From Deltaproteobacteria bacterium (GTDB lineage Bacteria; Lernaellota; Lernaellaia; JACKCT01), in contig JAOSJX010000012.1 of NCBI GenBank assembly GCA_027493875.1, forward strand, positions 416,591-480,590: a stretch of 64,000 nt of DNA. Direction: 5' to 3'. Position numbers and translations under genes: made by a program. Position 1 is the first letter of the stretch; every line of letters begins with the position of its first letter. This document shows positions 30,186 through 41,203 of the stretch, one piece after another. The notes below the pieces were generated by a model. It made no database searches. It was not told the DNA's origin and saw only the letters and a program-made list of their open reading frames with translations.

Positions 30186-31930
30186 TTGAGCGACGAGAAC
30201 CGCGACCAGGACGCGATGGTTCCGTTCGGCGATTCGCCGACCGAATGGGTCCGCGATTTCGCGGCGCGGCATCGGATCGCCGTCCGCCTGATCTTTTTCG
30301 GCGTCTTATTCTGGACGGTGTGGCGGGTGGGATTTTATTTTCGCACGCCGATTCTGGACGAGGGGATTTGCAATCCGGACGTGGCGGGGGCGGCGTATAG
30401 CGCGCAGTTCCTCACGGAGCCGGGTTCCATCTACGCCAACACGGTCGAGACCAAACCGCCGCTGACGTACGTCATGTACCGGCTCATGTTCGAGCGGTAC
30501 GGCGCGCGATTTTTCCCGCTCAATCTGATGACGCTATTTTATCACTTCGCGTGCGCGGTGGTGCTGTTCTTTGTCGGCCGGCGGCTGGCGAATACGACGG
30601 CGGGCGTTTTTGCGCAATCCTCTACGCGGCGTACTCGGCCATCTCGTCCGCGGACGGTCTTTGCGCGAATTTCGAAACGTGGACGCTGCTCCCGCTACTC
30701 GGCGCGCTATGGTGTCTGGTCCGCGCGCATTCCGAGAACGACGCCGCGGGATGGCCGATTTTTCTGGCCGGCGCGCTGGTGGCCGTCGCGACGCTGTTCA
30801 AGCAGCAAGCGGCGGTTTTCGTTGTCGCCTACGCCGTCGGAATCGTGCTCGAGACGCGGGCCGCGCCGCGCGCGTGGAATCTGACGCCGTGGCCGAAAGC
30901 CCTGGCGCTCTACGTCGCCGGGGGCCTCCTCGCGACGGTGCCCGTGCTCGCGTTCTTTTACGCCCATGACGGCGTCGGGGCGATGGTGCGTAATCTCAAT
31001 CCGCTCAACTACGTCGGCTACGCGCAAAGCGAGGGATGGGGTTTTCTCAACGTGCAGATCATGGGCACGATGTTCCCGTTCTTCCTCAATACGCGTTGGT
31101 TTTTCTTTTTGCTTTTGGTCGCGCTTGTTCCGGTGCCGCCGGACCGCGAGCGGCAGGAAACGGTGCGTCCGGCGGCGGCGCGCCTCATGGGGGCGTATCT
31201 CGTCGCGACGCTATTCGCCGTGTTCGCCGGGACAAAGTTTTTCGACCACTACCTCATTCTTCTGGTCCCAGCGATGATTATCGTCGTCGGGCGATTTCTC
31301 GGGCAGGTCATGCACCGCTCGGACGCCAACGCCTGGTACAAAGCCGCGCTGATGTTCACGCTACTCGTGGGGGTGTCGAAGGACCTCCAGATCGAAGATT
31401 GGGTGGCGGAGGAGACGGAGTTCAACTTTACGTGGCGAGGGCACTCGGACCTGAACGAGGAGTCGTGGAGTTACTGGGGGCCGGTGACGATCGCGCGCAA
31501 CTTTGCGCTCAGCAAACGGGCGCAACGGCTCGGCGAATGCCTCTTTGAGCATGCCGGACCCGGCGAAACGCTCTACGTTTGGGACTACATTCCGCAGGTT
31601 TATTTTTACGCCAGAATGCGCGCGCCGACGCGGCACTTCATGTATTTCGACGTGACGGCGGATTTGCCGAAAGGGTCCGGCCGATGGCACGACCGCGTGG
31701 ACGCGCACGTTCAGGCCGCGCGCGAGGAACTCTTACACAATCTTTCCGAGAACAAGCCGAAATTCATCGTGCGCTTTTCGGGGGTGGAACACGAGGTGCC
31801 CGAGGTGCATATCATCGAGCCCGCGCCGATGTTCGACGACCTGAAAAAATTTGTGGACGAAAACTACCAAACGTTCGACGGATGCCCCGACGAATATTTC
31901 CGCGTCGATGAGCGCGCCGGACAAGGATGA
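30186..31930 (+). CDS. GT39-like (ArnT/PMT_2) membrane glycosyltransferase
   Basis: About 581 aa, one frame break near 30615. TTG start at 30186, with an ATG eleven codons in as the alternative. The first TM is followed by the catalytic-loop signature PILDEGICNPDVAGAAYSAQ and ETKPPLTYVMYRLM (DE...KPP as in GT-C family 39 enzymes). About ten TM helices and a soluble C-terminal domain of roughly 160 residues follow (ETLYVWDYIPQVYFYARM, RAPTRHFMYFDVTADLP). It is expected to transfer a sugar from a polyprenyl-phosphate donor in the periplasm. It is a close paralogue of the protein at 33656-35344. Confidence 0.82.
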
Positions 31931-32143
31931 AGGATGAAGGCGGAAGGATGAATTTCAGGAAAGGAACAATTATATGAACTAGTTACGATCCGCTACAACA
32001 GTTGAGGCCGCGAGACGGGTGGTCTTTGGAGCCTGTTCTTCCCCATTTGAAATTCTTCTCTGCGTCCTCTGCGTCCTTTGCGGTGGAAAATGCGCTTTCG
32101 TTTACGGTAACGGGCACGGCAACGGGAATGACGTAAGTGAGCG
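31931..32143. repeat. Short intergenic repeats between convergent genes
   Basis: AAGGATGAAGGATGAAGG-type repeat at 31923-31952 (starting inside the last codons of the preceding gene) and TCTGCGTCCTCTGCGTCCTT at 32058-32077 with flanks to 32090. Relatives of both occur elsewhere in the window (6230, 22881, 17684). No terminator or gene is visible. Confidence 0.6.
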
Positions 32144-33659
32144 TCAAAGGCTTTCGTCGCAGTCCGGCCGGCGCTGATAGAGGAAGACGAAGTAGTTTTG
32201 CCCCGTGTGCGGGCGATATTTTTCGATAAGATCGAAGCAATGGAATCGCGGGTCCCGTGCGACGACCATGGTATCCGGGTGGCCACGCAGCTCTTCCCAG
32301 GAAAAACTGTTGGCGACGGCGGTCTCGAAGGGTTGGCTGAAAAAGTAGTCGGCGATTTCGCGCGGCGTCCGCTTGCCGCCGGACAGATAGTTGTCGTTCA
32401 GCGCGCCGAAATCGACGGCGGGGCGGCGCGTTCGGAATCCGATCAAGCCCGGGTCGCCCATGATCGCGATGCGGGCGTTTTGCTTTGAATTTTTGTTGAT
32501 CCATCGGGCGACGTTTTCGTGCGCGTTGTCGAGAAGCGCGCGGTAGCCTGTCACGAAAAATTTTTCACCGCGGAATTCGAGAACGCCGAATACGACTTGC
32601 GCAGCGGCCAGCGTGCCGAGGATCGACGCGACGGCCAGGGGACGCACGCGTCCGGCCGACGAGGCGACGGCGCGAAGGGACCGATCCGCGGGAACGGCGA
32701 GGGCGGCCAAGACGAGCGGCAGGTAAGGAAAAAAACCGGAACGAATAGTTCATGAGCAGGTCGGAGCGGAGATACTGAAAAGCGACGACCATCAGCGATA
32801 CGGCAAACGCCGCGGCGGCGGGATGGATTTTTCGCGAAGAGTCCCGGCTAAGTCCGGCCGCGCTCAGCAGCGCCGCCACGCAAGCGAAGACCGGCAGCAT
32901 CAGGTATCGCGCGGCGAACGAAAGAAATTTGGCGCCCACCCCCGCGTTCCACCCGTCGATCGTTTTGACGTAGTAAGGATTCGGAAAAAGGCGCCCGTAG
33001 TACGCGAAGCGCCAAACGAGATAGATGCCGACCGGGAGCGCGCACGCGGCGGCGAACGCCTTGAGGGCGGTTATCGACCATCGCGAATGGACCGCGCATG
33101 CGAGGCCGAGCGTTCCGGCAAACACCAAGCCCTCTGGACGCACCAGGGCGGTCAATGCGAACGCCGCGGCGGCGGACCACGCGTGATGAGGCGGATCGGC
33201 GCAAAACGCCCACGCGCGTTCCGCCGCGAGGACCAATGCGAAAGCAAAGAGCGTTGTTTCCAATCCGCTCGTGGCGTGCGTGAGGGAGAAGGGCGCGAGG
33301 AGAAACAGGGCCGCGGTGACGGCGCGCGTTGCAACGCTCACTTGCATACGCGCGAGCCAGCGGATCAGAAAGACGCCGGCGCTGAAGAGTGCCAGGATGC
33401 CGACCGCCTCGCTCAAGCCTTCCGGACCGATGCCGAGAACAGCGCCGAACGCGAGCAGGAGAGGAAGCACGATGCCCGTGTAGCCTTCGACCGGAGACTC
33501 GCCGGGGTTCCACGTGAGGGCGCCGTGCGTTGCGAGGTTTTCGGCATAGCGGAAGATCGTATAGGCGTCGTCCACCGTCCACGACGGAAAAATCACGAAA
33601 AGAAACGCCGCGGCGAGAAAGGGAAGCGCCTGCGCCGCGAGGGCCGCTCGCCCTTTCAC
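32144..33659 (-). CDS. GT-C type membrane glycosyltransferase (DDAY class)
   Basis: About 505 aa with one frame break near 32735 (A7). The GTG start overlaps the stop of the upstream gene (GTGA). A signal anchor is followed by PSWTVDDAYTIFRYAENLAT and NPGESPVEGYTG, the DDAY...E-GYT pattern of polytopic GT-C enzymes related to arabinosyl/mannosyl transferases. About ten TM helices follow, then a soluble C-terminal domain (ENVARWINKNSKQNARIAIM, GQNYFVFLYQRRPDCDESL). A polyprenyl-phosphate donor is expected. It is co-transcribed with the GT39-like gene upstream. Confidence 0.8.
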
Positions 33660-35344
33660 GGCATGCGTTCCTTGTCGCGGAGTACCACGAAATATTGGTC
33701 GGTACAATAAGGATCGACGTCGTAGCGATCGTCCACGAACCGGCGCAGCTCGTCGAACATCTCCGTTTGCAGCGTGAAATGTAGCCACGGAATGTCGGTG
33801 CGATGCTTGGCAAAGTAAACGACGTAAAGGGGCGGGTCGGCGCGGAAGTTGTTGATGAGTTCCCGGCGCGCGCTCAAAACGAGATCGTTGACTTCCGTGT
33901 GCCAGCGGCCGGAGCCGGGCGGCAAATTGACGGCGACGTTGAAGTACATGAATTGGCGCGTCGGGGCGCGGCGGTCGGCATAGAAATAGAGCGCCGGAAT
34001 GTAATTCCAGACGTAGAGTTTGTCGTCCGGCGCGCTGTGGTCGCGCAGGCATGCGCCGAGTTCTTTGACGCGGCGGCTGAGGGCGGAAAACCGCAGGGTC
34101 GGGGAGTGCGACCAGAAGAGTTCAGATTCGTCAACAAGATCAGAGCGCCCGGAGGCGGCGATCCGCGTCACGGCCTCGGCGGCGACCTTTTCCTCGAGAC
34201 GTAATTCAACGGCGGCCCCCGCGAGCGTCAACACAACGACGAAATCGGCCACGCGGCGCAACCAATTTTCAGCGTCGAACACCCGGCCGAAAAACCGCGC
34301 GGCCGTCAGGCACAACGGCGGAATCAGCAGAATGAAATAGTGGTCGTAGAACTTGGTCCCTGAAAAGACGGCGAGAACCGATGCCGCGAGATAGGCGTTG
34401 CCGAGAACGGCGCCGGGCCCGTAATTGGTCCGCGGCGATTCGGCGGTGCGCGGCCATCTCAACAGCCCGAGCGCCGCGAGCACAAGCAATATTTTCGTTT
34501 TCCAGAGAAAGGGTCCGATGAATTCGTGCCATTGCATCTGCAGAAATTCGGCGTCGAACCCCGCGTAGCTCCGATAGGTCCAGGGATTGAGCGCGTTCCA
34601 GGCGGCGCCGAGGCCCCCGTACGCCGCGAGAATGACGATGTACGGAACCGCGCCCGCGAACGCGCCGGCCGCGAACAGGCCGAGCGATTCGCCGACACCA
34701 ACCACTTTACGGCGGCTCGGGGCGTCGGCGGCGAGTTTCGCCGCGGCGATCAGAAAGGCGGCACCCAACAGCGCGGCGGGCTGCTTGAACGATGCGGACA
34801 CGGCGGCCAGCGCGCCGGCCAGAACGATCAGGGATTTTCGCTGCACCGATTGCGTGAACGCGATGAGCAAGACGTACAGCGCGCCCAGAGCCGGCAGGAT
34901 CGTCCACGTTTCGAAGTTGGGGCAGACGCCGTGCGTGACAACGCTTGTGGAATAACCCGCGTAGAGCAGGGCGGCGACGGCCGCCGATCCGAACCCCGAA
35001 GTGCGGAGCGCGATAAGGAAAACGAGCAACAAGCATGCGAGATGATAGACGATCGAGAAGCCGTTGACCGACAGCATGGTGCGGCCGAAGAGCGAAAACA
35101 GCAGATGAAAGAGGATGTAGGTGCCGGGCGGTTTCGTTTCGATGGCGTTGCCGTAGATGGAACCGGGCTCGGTGAGAAATTGCGTGCTGTAGGCGGTGGC
35201 GCCGATGTCGAGGTCGCAGACGATATCGTCGATCATCGGCGCGCGCAGATAGACCGTCACGGCCGACGCGGCGGCGAAGATCAGGACGCCGGCGAGGACG
35301 CGCGCGGCGCGCGGCGCCCCGCCTTCGGGTTCGGGAAGCATCAA
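33656..35344 (-). CDS. GT39-like membrane glycosyltransferase, intact
   Basis: 562 aa, uninterrupted. Residues after the first TM read APMIDDIVCDLDIGATAYST and ETKPPGTYILFHLL. The usual catalytic DE is DD here. About ten TM helices follow, then a C-terminal soluble domain with KLYVWNYIPALYFYADRRAP and RQFMYFNVAVNLPPGSGRWH, colinear with its paralogue at 30186-31930 (shared TKF-DHY-ILL and YVW-YIP-YFYA-RAPTR-FMYF). It is transcribed away from the radical SAM gene at 35384 on the same strand, 39 bp apart, so it may belong to the operon 38124-to-32144. Confidence 0.85.
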   Translation of the reverse strand: MMLPEPEGGAPRAARVLAGVLIFAAASAVTVYLRAPMIDDIVCDLDIGATAYSTQFLTEPGSIYGNAIETKPPGTYILFHLLFSLFGRTMLSVNGFSIVYHLACLLLVFLIALRTSGFGSAAVAALLYAGYSTSVVTHGVCPNFETWTILPALGALYVLLIAFTQSVQRKSLIVLAGALAAVSASFKQPAALLGAAFLIAAAKLAADAPSRRKVVGVGESLGLFAAGAFAGAVPYIVILAAYGGLGAAWNALNPWTYRSYAGFDAEFLQMQWHEFIGPFLWKTKILLVLAALGLLRWPRTAESPRTNYGPGAVLGNAYLAASVLAVFSGTKFYDHYFILLIPPLCLTAARFFGRVFDAENWLRRVADFVVVLTLAGAAVELRLEEKVAAEAVTRIAASGRSDLVDESELFWSHSPTLRFSALSRRVKELGACLRDHSAPDDKLYVWNYIPALYFYADRRAPTRQFMYFNVAVNLPPGSGRWHTEVNDLVLSARRELINNFRADPPLYVVYFAKHRTDIPWLHFTLQTEMFDELRRFVDDRYDVDPYCTDQYFVVLRDKERMP

Positions 35345-35383
35345 TTGTTTGTAAACGAGAATGCGAAAAACAAAAAGGAGATA

Positions 35384-36855
35384 TCAGTATTCGACGCCAT
35401 TGACGGCTTCGAACAGATATTTCTCGACGGGCAGCGAAAAGAACCGGTGCCGGAGCCGCAGCCGTGACAGCGGGCGCATGACGGCGTGGCCGAGGCGGGT
35501 CCAGAACGTGCGGCTATAGAACGGAACCTTGCCGTCGATGAAGATCGAATAGAAGTAGAGGCGTTCCAGGAACGTGCGTTTGCCGGCGGACAGCCACGGC
35601 GTTTTGGGCACGCGCCAGGACGAGCCCGCGATCTCTTCGATGGTCGCCGGCGGTTTGAAGCCATGGCGGACGCTTTGGTCAAAGAGGCGCGTGCCGGGGT
35701 AGGGATAGAAGGTGTACACGGGCGAGATCATCACGCGCGGGACCTTGCGGACAAGCGATTCGATGTCGTCGAGCGTGTGTTTGAGATCGCTTTCCGACTC
35801 GCCGGGGAATCCGGCCATGAAGTTGATCCACGGAATGATGCCCGCTTTAGACAGGCGGCCGACCGTTTCGAGAAGCAGGCCGGGGTCGACGATCTTGCCG
35901 ATGACTTTGGCCATTTCCGGCGCGCCGGTTTCCGCACCGATGTCCATGCGCAGGCAGCCGCTGCGCGCGATGAGGGCGAGGTCGGCGTCGCTGAGTTCGC
36001 GCAGGTCCATGAGGGCCGCGCCCTGGACCTGGTAGGTGAGATCCCGGTTCGCGCGGATCATCTCCTCGGTGATCGTGATGGTGCGATCGCGGTCGTAGAA
36101 ATAATTGTCGTCGGCAAAATACAGGTGACGGACGTCGGGCGTTTCGTTTTTGATGTGGTCCAACGCGCGCACCACCCACGCCGGCGATGCCCGGCGCCAT
36201 AAAAGCTTGCGGTTGCTTTGATAGCAGTAGCGGCACCGGTAGGGGCAGCCGCGCGAGGTTTCGATGTAGGCCGTCGGGCGCCCGTGCGAAGGAAAGAAGT
36301 AACGATCGCCGACGAGGCGGTAGGTCACCGGGGGTAGCGTGTCGAGGTCGAGAAAAAGGCGCCGCGGCGGTGAGAAAAGGTTTGCCTCCGTCGTCCTTGA
36401 TCCAAAGGTTGGGGACGGACGCCAGCGGCGTTTTGTTTTTCAGCGCGCGAACGACGTCGAGCAGCGTTTGTTCGCCCTCGCCGGCGCACACCATATCCAC
36501 GGCCGGCGACGCGGCCGCCATTTCGCCGGCGACAAGCGCGTGCGTGCCGCCCCAGAGAACGGGCGTATCGGGGGCGAGCGCTTTGACGCGGCGGGTGATG
36601 TCGAGCGCGTGGCGGATCATCGGCCCGGCCATCGTTGTGACGCCGACCAGAATCGGCTTTTCGGCGAGGGCGGCGGTCAGGTGCTTGTCGAGAGGCATGT
36701 CGAGCCGCTGATCGAGCAGGCGGACGTTCGCCTCTTCTCCGAGCAGACGGATCGCGGATAGGGAGGCCGTAGGGTGGCGCGGGTTTTTCCTTGCGCATGT
36801 CGAGCGCGGTGCTCGACGGCTGAATCAGAAGGACCGTGGGCGCACCGGCGGCCAT
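35384..36855 (-). CDS. B12-binding radical SAM protein (3)
   Basis: About 490 aa, frame breaks near 36770 and 36365. The N-terminus is APTVLLIQPSSTALDMRKEK. The B12 domain holds ILVGVTTMAGPMIRHALDIT, PVLWGGTHALVAGEMAAASP and VDMVCAGEGEQTLLDV. The radical SAM core has IETSRGCPYRCRYCYQSNRK, HLYFADDNYFYDRDR, CLRMDIGAETGAPEM and PWINFMAGFPGESESDL. The C-terminus resembles that of the other B12-type enzymes here. The ATG lies 4 bp after the stop of the Tes-like gene. Substrate unknown; a methyltransferase on a lipid or glycan precursor is the family-based guess. Confidence 0.87.
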
Positions 36856-36859
36856 GGGC

Positions 36860-38124
36860 TTATCCGGCGGCGAGGCGTGTGAGCGAGTTGTGCCAGCAGA
36901 AGGGCACGTAACCCTGCTCGGTGAGATAGACGTGGTGACAGTTGAGCGCCTCGTGGTGGAGGAAGGTATGCGTGTCGTAGAATTTTTCGACGTTGACGAG
37001 CAGAAAGTCGCGGCCAAAGCGGCCTCGGTCGAAGCCCATGAGAAAGGGCAGGCGCGCGAGGCGCGCGATCAGCTCGGGGTGTTTCAGGTAGATCGACGGG
37101 CGCAGCAGCCGGTTGAGCGGGACGTACGAATCGCGCGTCCGCACGAGAACGATCGGCGTAATGCACACGCGCGTTCGAAACAGCGGATGGCGCGTGAGGC
37201 GGAATAGGAAATTCCAAAGCCGGCGCTGCGCGAAAAAATCCTCACGGCGGGCGACGCCGCCCGAGCCGCGGTCGAGGGCGTCCATCACGTCGGCGAGGTT
37301 GGTCGAACGGTCCTGCTCTTCGGTTCGGCCGACGAGCGAGCGCGGATAAAACGAGACGCGCAGCACGTGCGGCTTTTGCGCGGCGTAGTTCAGAATCTCG
37401 TGAATCTCCTCGAGGTTGGAGCGGCGTTCGAGCATCACGGCGAAATGCAGTTTGAAACCGCGGCGGCCGAGCTTGTCGACAAGTTTCAGTTTGTGCGCGA
37501 TCAGGTCGGCTCCGCGAAAGCGGCGTGAATTATCCGCGTTGAAGCCGTCGAACTGGAGGATGATCCACTCGAGCCCGGCCTCTTGGAGACGGGCCAGTAG
37601 TTTGTCGTCCGACAGGAGGATGCCGTTGCTGTTAAGGCGCGGCGTCATCCCTTTTCGCGGATGACCCGGATGATCTCCGGCAGATCCGGCCGGAGAAGCG
37701 ACTCGCCGCCGACAAGGGCGACGTTCGGCCGGAATGCCCCGCGCGGCAGATCCGGCAACAGCGCGCGTACGGTTTCGACGCTGATTTCCGGCTGGCGGTT
37801 TTCATCCGGCCCGGATACGGAAAAACAATTCGGGCATTCGAGGTTGCAGCGATTCGTCACGTCGATGGCGATGGTCGTGACGAACTTCGCGAAAGGCTCG
37901 TAGGAGGTGGTGGGTTTTGTGAATTGGATGGTTTCTTTGGAGGCCGTTTTTTCGAGCCGTGCGTAAAGCTCGGGATCTTCGGGAAGTTTGGCGCGGTCGG
38001 CGCCGTGGTCGGGGCATTCGCGTTCGAGATAGGCCGATCCGTTCACGCGCGAAATCGCCGTGGGCAACGGTTTTTTGCATTCCGGGCACGGACTCGTGCG
38101 TTCGATGGTGATGGGCGCCGCCAC
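36860..38124 (-). CDS. Tes/MJ0619-like radical SAM protein
   Basis: About 421 aa, frame break near 37645. The N-terminus has a cysteine motif (SPCPECKKPLPTAISRV...YLERECPDHG) as seen in the Tes/MJ0619-type radical SAM group. The core follows: IDVTNRCNLECPNCFSVSG (CX3CX2C), NVALVGGESLLRPDLPEI, and RLNSNGILLSDDKLLARLQE. Near the C-terminus CHHVYLTEQGYVPFCWHNSL supplies possible auxiliary cluster cysteines. The extra GCPxDCGxC stretch of canonical tetraether synthase is not visible, so the reaction is uncertain; C-C bond formation or hydrocarbon activation on a lipid is possible. The start is probably GTG at 38124 behind GAAAGG. Confidence 0.78.
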
Positions 38125-38284
38125 GCCGCCGCCTTTCGCTCATGATTCTCCATAAAGGTATCAGCGGCCTTGGAGCGCGGCAAGTAAGCGATGTTGTAGA
38201 AAATCGCGTTCCTTCGCGCTTGACAGGGCGCGTCGCGGGCCTCCAAACTCGTTTTTCAGGCTTTTTCCCTTCGGCGGTCCGGAT

Positions 38285-39514
38285 ATGGTGGGGCGCAGAA
38301 TCCTATGGCTGCTCGCGCTCTCGGTGGCGGGCGGCGCCGTGATCGTGGCCGGAATGATGTCGGGGAATCCCTTTCCCGACGGCCGCGCCGGCGGCCCGGC
38401 GTGGCAGGAACTGATCGACGGGCTGCTGGCCGACGACGCCCGGGCGGAACGCGCGTCACCGTCCGACCTCAAAACCCTGGCGTGCCTCGATAGTTGCGAC
38501 CGCGTGGTCGAGTGCGGCTTGCTGCCGGACGTGTCCTATTGCCTGCCGTGGTGCCTCGACGAATGGGACGCCAAGGACCGGGCCTGCGTGGCGGCGACCG
38601 AGTGCGATCTGATCGAGGAGTACTGCTTCGACCGCACGCCGGAGAGCCTTTGCGCCGAGGTTTGCGAGGAGTTGTCGGAGTGCGGCGAGATTGATTTCGG
38701 CGGGTCGTCGTGCGTGGATATTTGCCTGGACCGATGGAGCCACGAGGAGCGGGAATGCCTGCTCGAAGCGGAGTGTGGATTCGCCGTCGAGCAGTGCCTG
38801 GACAACGAAGAGCGCGTGCCGTGCGCGCTGGTATGCGACAAGCTCGCCGGGTGCGGCACGTTGATGGAAGGCGAGTTTGGCCTGTGTCTCGACATGTGCG
38901 AGCAGGAGATGGATTCGGCGATGCGCGACTGCGTCGTGAGCAACGAATGCGGCGAGATCGACGCGGTTTGCGTGGAAGGATTGCTTCCGGAGGATCTTTG
39001 CGCGGACGCGTGCGCGGCGGCCGTGGACTGCGGGCTTGTCGGCGCGGGGGCCTCGGACTGCGTGTTTATTTGCGAGGAGGAATGGAGCGACGAACTGGCG
39101 ATCTGCCTCGCGGACGCCGAGAGTTGCGAAGAAAGCGGCCAGTGCTTCGACGAACCCGACGTCGTCTGCAACGAGTTGTGCGTCTTTTTGATCGGCTGCG
39201 GGCTGCTCGAGGAGGAAGAATTCGAGTTTTGCGCGAGTGGATGCCCGACGGAATTCAGCGACGCGGAACGCGACTGCATGATGACGGCGGATTGCGCGGG
39301 CGCCACCGGGTGCCTGGACGGCGCGTCGGAAACGCCGGTGAATCATTGCCCGGAGGCTTGCTTCCGGCTCGCGCGCTGCGGGCTGATTGACGTGGGCGCG
39401 CAGCTCGACTGCACGCAGACCTGCATGGAGACGTGGGGCGCCGAGCGCGTCGAATGCGTCATGGGGGCGTCGTGCGAATCGGCGGCCGTTGATTGCCTGA
39501 GCGAGACCCCGTGA
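38285..39514 (+). CDS. Secreted protein of six eight-cysteine tandem repeats
   Basis: 409 aa, uninterrupted. An N-terminal signal anchor (WLLALSVAGGAVIVAGMM) and about 40 spacer residues precede six repeats of 50-58 residues, each with the pattern C-x3-C-x5-C-x(8-9)-C-x3-C-x(9-11)-C-x(4-5)-C-x5-C. Examples are LCAEVCEELSECG..CVDIC, PCALVCDKLAGCG..CLDMC and HCPEACFRLARCG..CTQTC. The repeats are strongly acidic with W at a fixed place (LDEW, LDRW, EEEW, METW). Forty-eight cysteines imply disulfides or metal binding outside the cytoplasm. I do not know the family. It is divergent from the Tes-like operon and overlaps the DUF2079 gene by 4 bp. Confidence 0.85.
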   Translation: MVGRRILWLLALSVAGGAVIVAGMMSGNPFPDGRAGGPAWQELIDGLLADDARAERASPSDLKTLACLDSCDRVVECGLLPDVSYCLPWCLDEWDAKDRACVAATECDLIEEYCFDRTPESLCAEVCEELSECGEIDFGGSSCVDICLDRWSHEERECLLEAECGFAVEQCLDNEERVPCALVCDKLAGCGTLMEGEFGLCLDMCEQEMDSAMRDCVVSNECGEIDAVCVEGLLPEDLCADACAAAVDCGLVGAGASDCVFICEEEWSDELAICLADAESCEESGQCFDEPDVVCNELCVFLIGCGLLEEEEFEFCASGCPTEFSDAERDCMMTADCAGATGCLDGASETPVNHCPEACFRLARCGLIDVGAQLDCTQTCMETWGAERVECVMGASCESAAVDCLSETP

Positions 39515-41163
39515 CGGAAGCACGCATTTTAAAAACGTCCGTGGCTTCGTTGGGGGCGGCCGCGGCGATTTCCGCCGCCGCATTCATGGCGGTGGTTTAT
39601 TTCAGCTATCAAAAATATCTCTGCCTCGACGTCACGCATTTCGATCTTCAAATTCTGACCTGGCTTTACGGATTATTCTGGTCGGACGGGCTCGGCGCCG
39701 TGACGGGCGAGAACGCCTACAACCTCTTTTTCATGATCCAGGAGCCGAGCCACATTCCGGCGCTGCTCGCGTACGGCGCGGCCCCGTCGGCCGTGACGCT
39801 GTTTGTCCTTCACGGTCTTTATTTCTCCGTATCGCTTTTCTTTTGTTATGTGATCGTTTTCGACCGGACTAAAAACGCGGCGGCGGCGCTCGCGTGTCAA
39901 GCGGCGCTGGCGTTGAACCCGTATTTATGGACGTTTTTTACGCTCGGTTTCCGCAGTTATCTTTTGCGGCGCCGTGGTATCTGGCGTTTCTCTATTTCGA
40001 CGGCGCGAAACGCGAACGCCTCGCGCTGGCGTGCGTTCTCATCGCGGGATTTTCCAAGCTCAATATCTTGCTCGTGCATGCGTTTCTCGGGCTTTTGATG
40101 TGGTTGTTGCCGCCGCGGCGGGTGCTCGGAAAAAAAGATTTTCATCGGTTCGAGCGCGATGCTGGCGGCGCTGATCGGGGCCTCGATGGCCGTCAAAGCG
40201 TCGCACGATTTCGCGGTCACCGCGGAAATGATGCACCTGGGCGTTTACGGTGAGACGGTCGGCGAGGCGGTCGCGACGCTTGTCAGCCGGCCGGTTTTTG
40301 TATTGTCCCAGATTTTCTCACCCCTGAATGCAGCGCATTTGTCGTTCCTCGGAGCGTTCTTATTTCTTCCGTTCCTGGGCGGCGTCTTCATACTGGCCGC
40401 GCTGCCGGAGTTCGGGCTATGGCTGATGTCGACGACCAGCATCGCCGGGCGCACGTTCTTCCAAAACGTGTACCCGGATTTCTACGATCCGGCGGTTTTC
40501 ATTCACAACGACCATTTTTATCTCACCGGCCTGTTGATGGGGGCGTTCGCGGTCGGGGCGGCCCGGCTCATTCATTGGGCGAAAGGGCGATGGAAAACCG
40601 TCGGCGCGCGCGGCGCGTGGGGAACCGTGCTTGCGGCGTCGATCGCGGCGCACGTTTTCTGGCCGCCGCTTCTCGGCGGTCCCATGCCCGGCAATGTTCA
40701 TTACGACGCGCGCTATTATCGGCAAAGCGCGCACGACCGGCTCGGATGGGAAATCGCGCAAACGATCCCGCGGGGCGTGCCGGCGCGCGCGCAGTGGAAT
40801 CTCTATCAAGAGCCGCTTCCGCAGCGCGAGGTATTTCGCGCGTTCGAGTGGTTCCGCGACGACGTCAACGAAGAATTTGTTTTCGTCGACCTGTTTTCGT
40901 TCGAGTACCTGATTTCCCGGGACGTCTATCTCGCGACGGTTCGTGCCGTGACCGCTTCGGAACGCTATGGGGTCGTACGTTTCGAGGATGGATACATCTT
41001 GTTGAAACGGGACGCGCCGCGGCACAAGAACGCCGAAGTGCTTTCCTATTTGGACTCGCACACCGAACTTTTGTCCCGCAATCTTTATCGTCCGTTCCGG
41101 TCGGCCGCCCTGCCGGAGCCGCGCCCCGCCGTTGATCTCTACTCCGCGACGCAGATTCCGTAG
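39511..41163 (+). CDS. DUF2079-type polytopic membrane protein
   Basis: About 550 aa, frame breaks near 39950 and 40135 (A7). GTG start inside the stop of the Cys-repeat gene (GTGA). After the first TM comes THFDLQILTWLYGLFWSDG, the FDLxI..QW-type signature of DUF2079 proteins (distant GT-C relatives). About nine TM helices follow, with HNDHFYLTGLLMGAFAVGAA, and a C-terminal soluble part (NEEFVFVDLFSFEYLISRD, GVVRFEDGYILLKRDAP) resembling a GT-C periplasmic domain. Likely acts in envelope glycan assembly, but the activity is unproven for the family. Confidence 0.75.
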
Positions 41164-41203
41164 CGTCCGGTGTCCGAAAGCGCACAAAAGCCGCCGGGCG
41201 CCG

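Noticed and set aside
34526..35467. Long plus-strand open frame opposite the GT39-like gene
   Set aside because: It is antisense to an intact 562-residue membrane protein and rich in Arg/Gly/Asp typical of GC-rich shadow frames; no motif or ribosome binding site.
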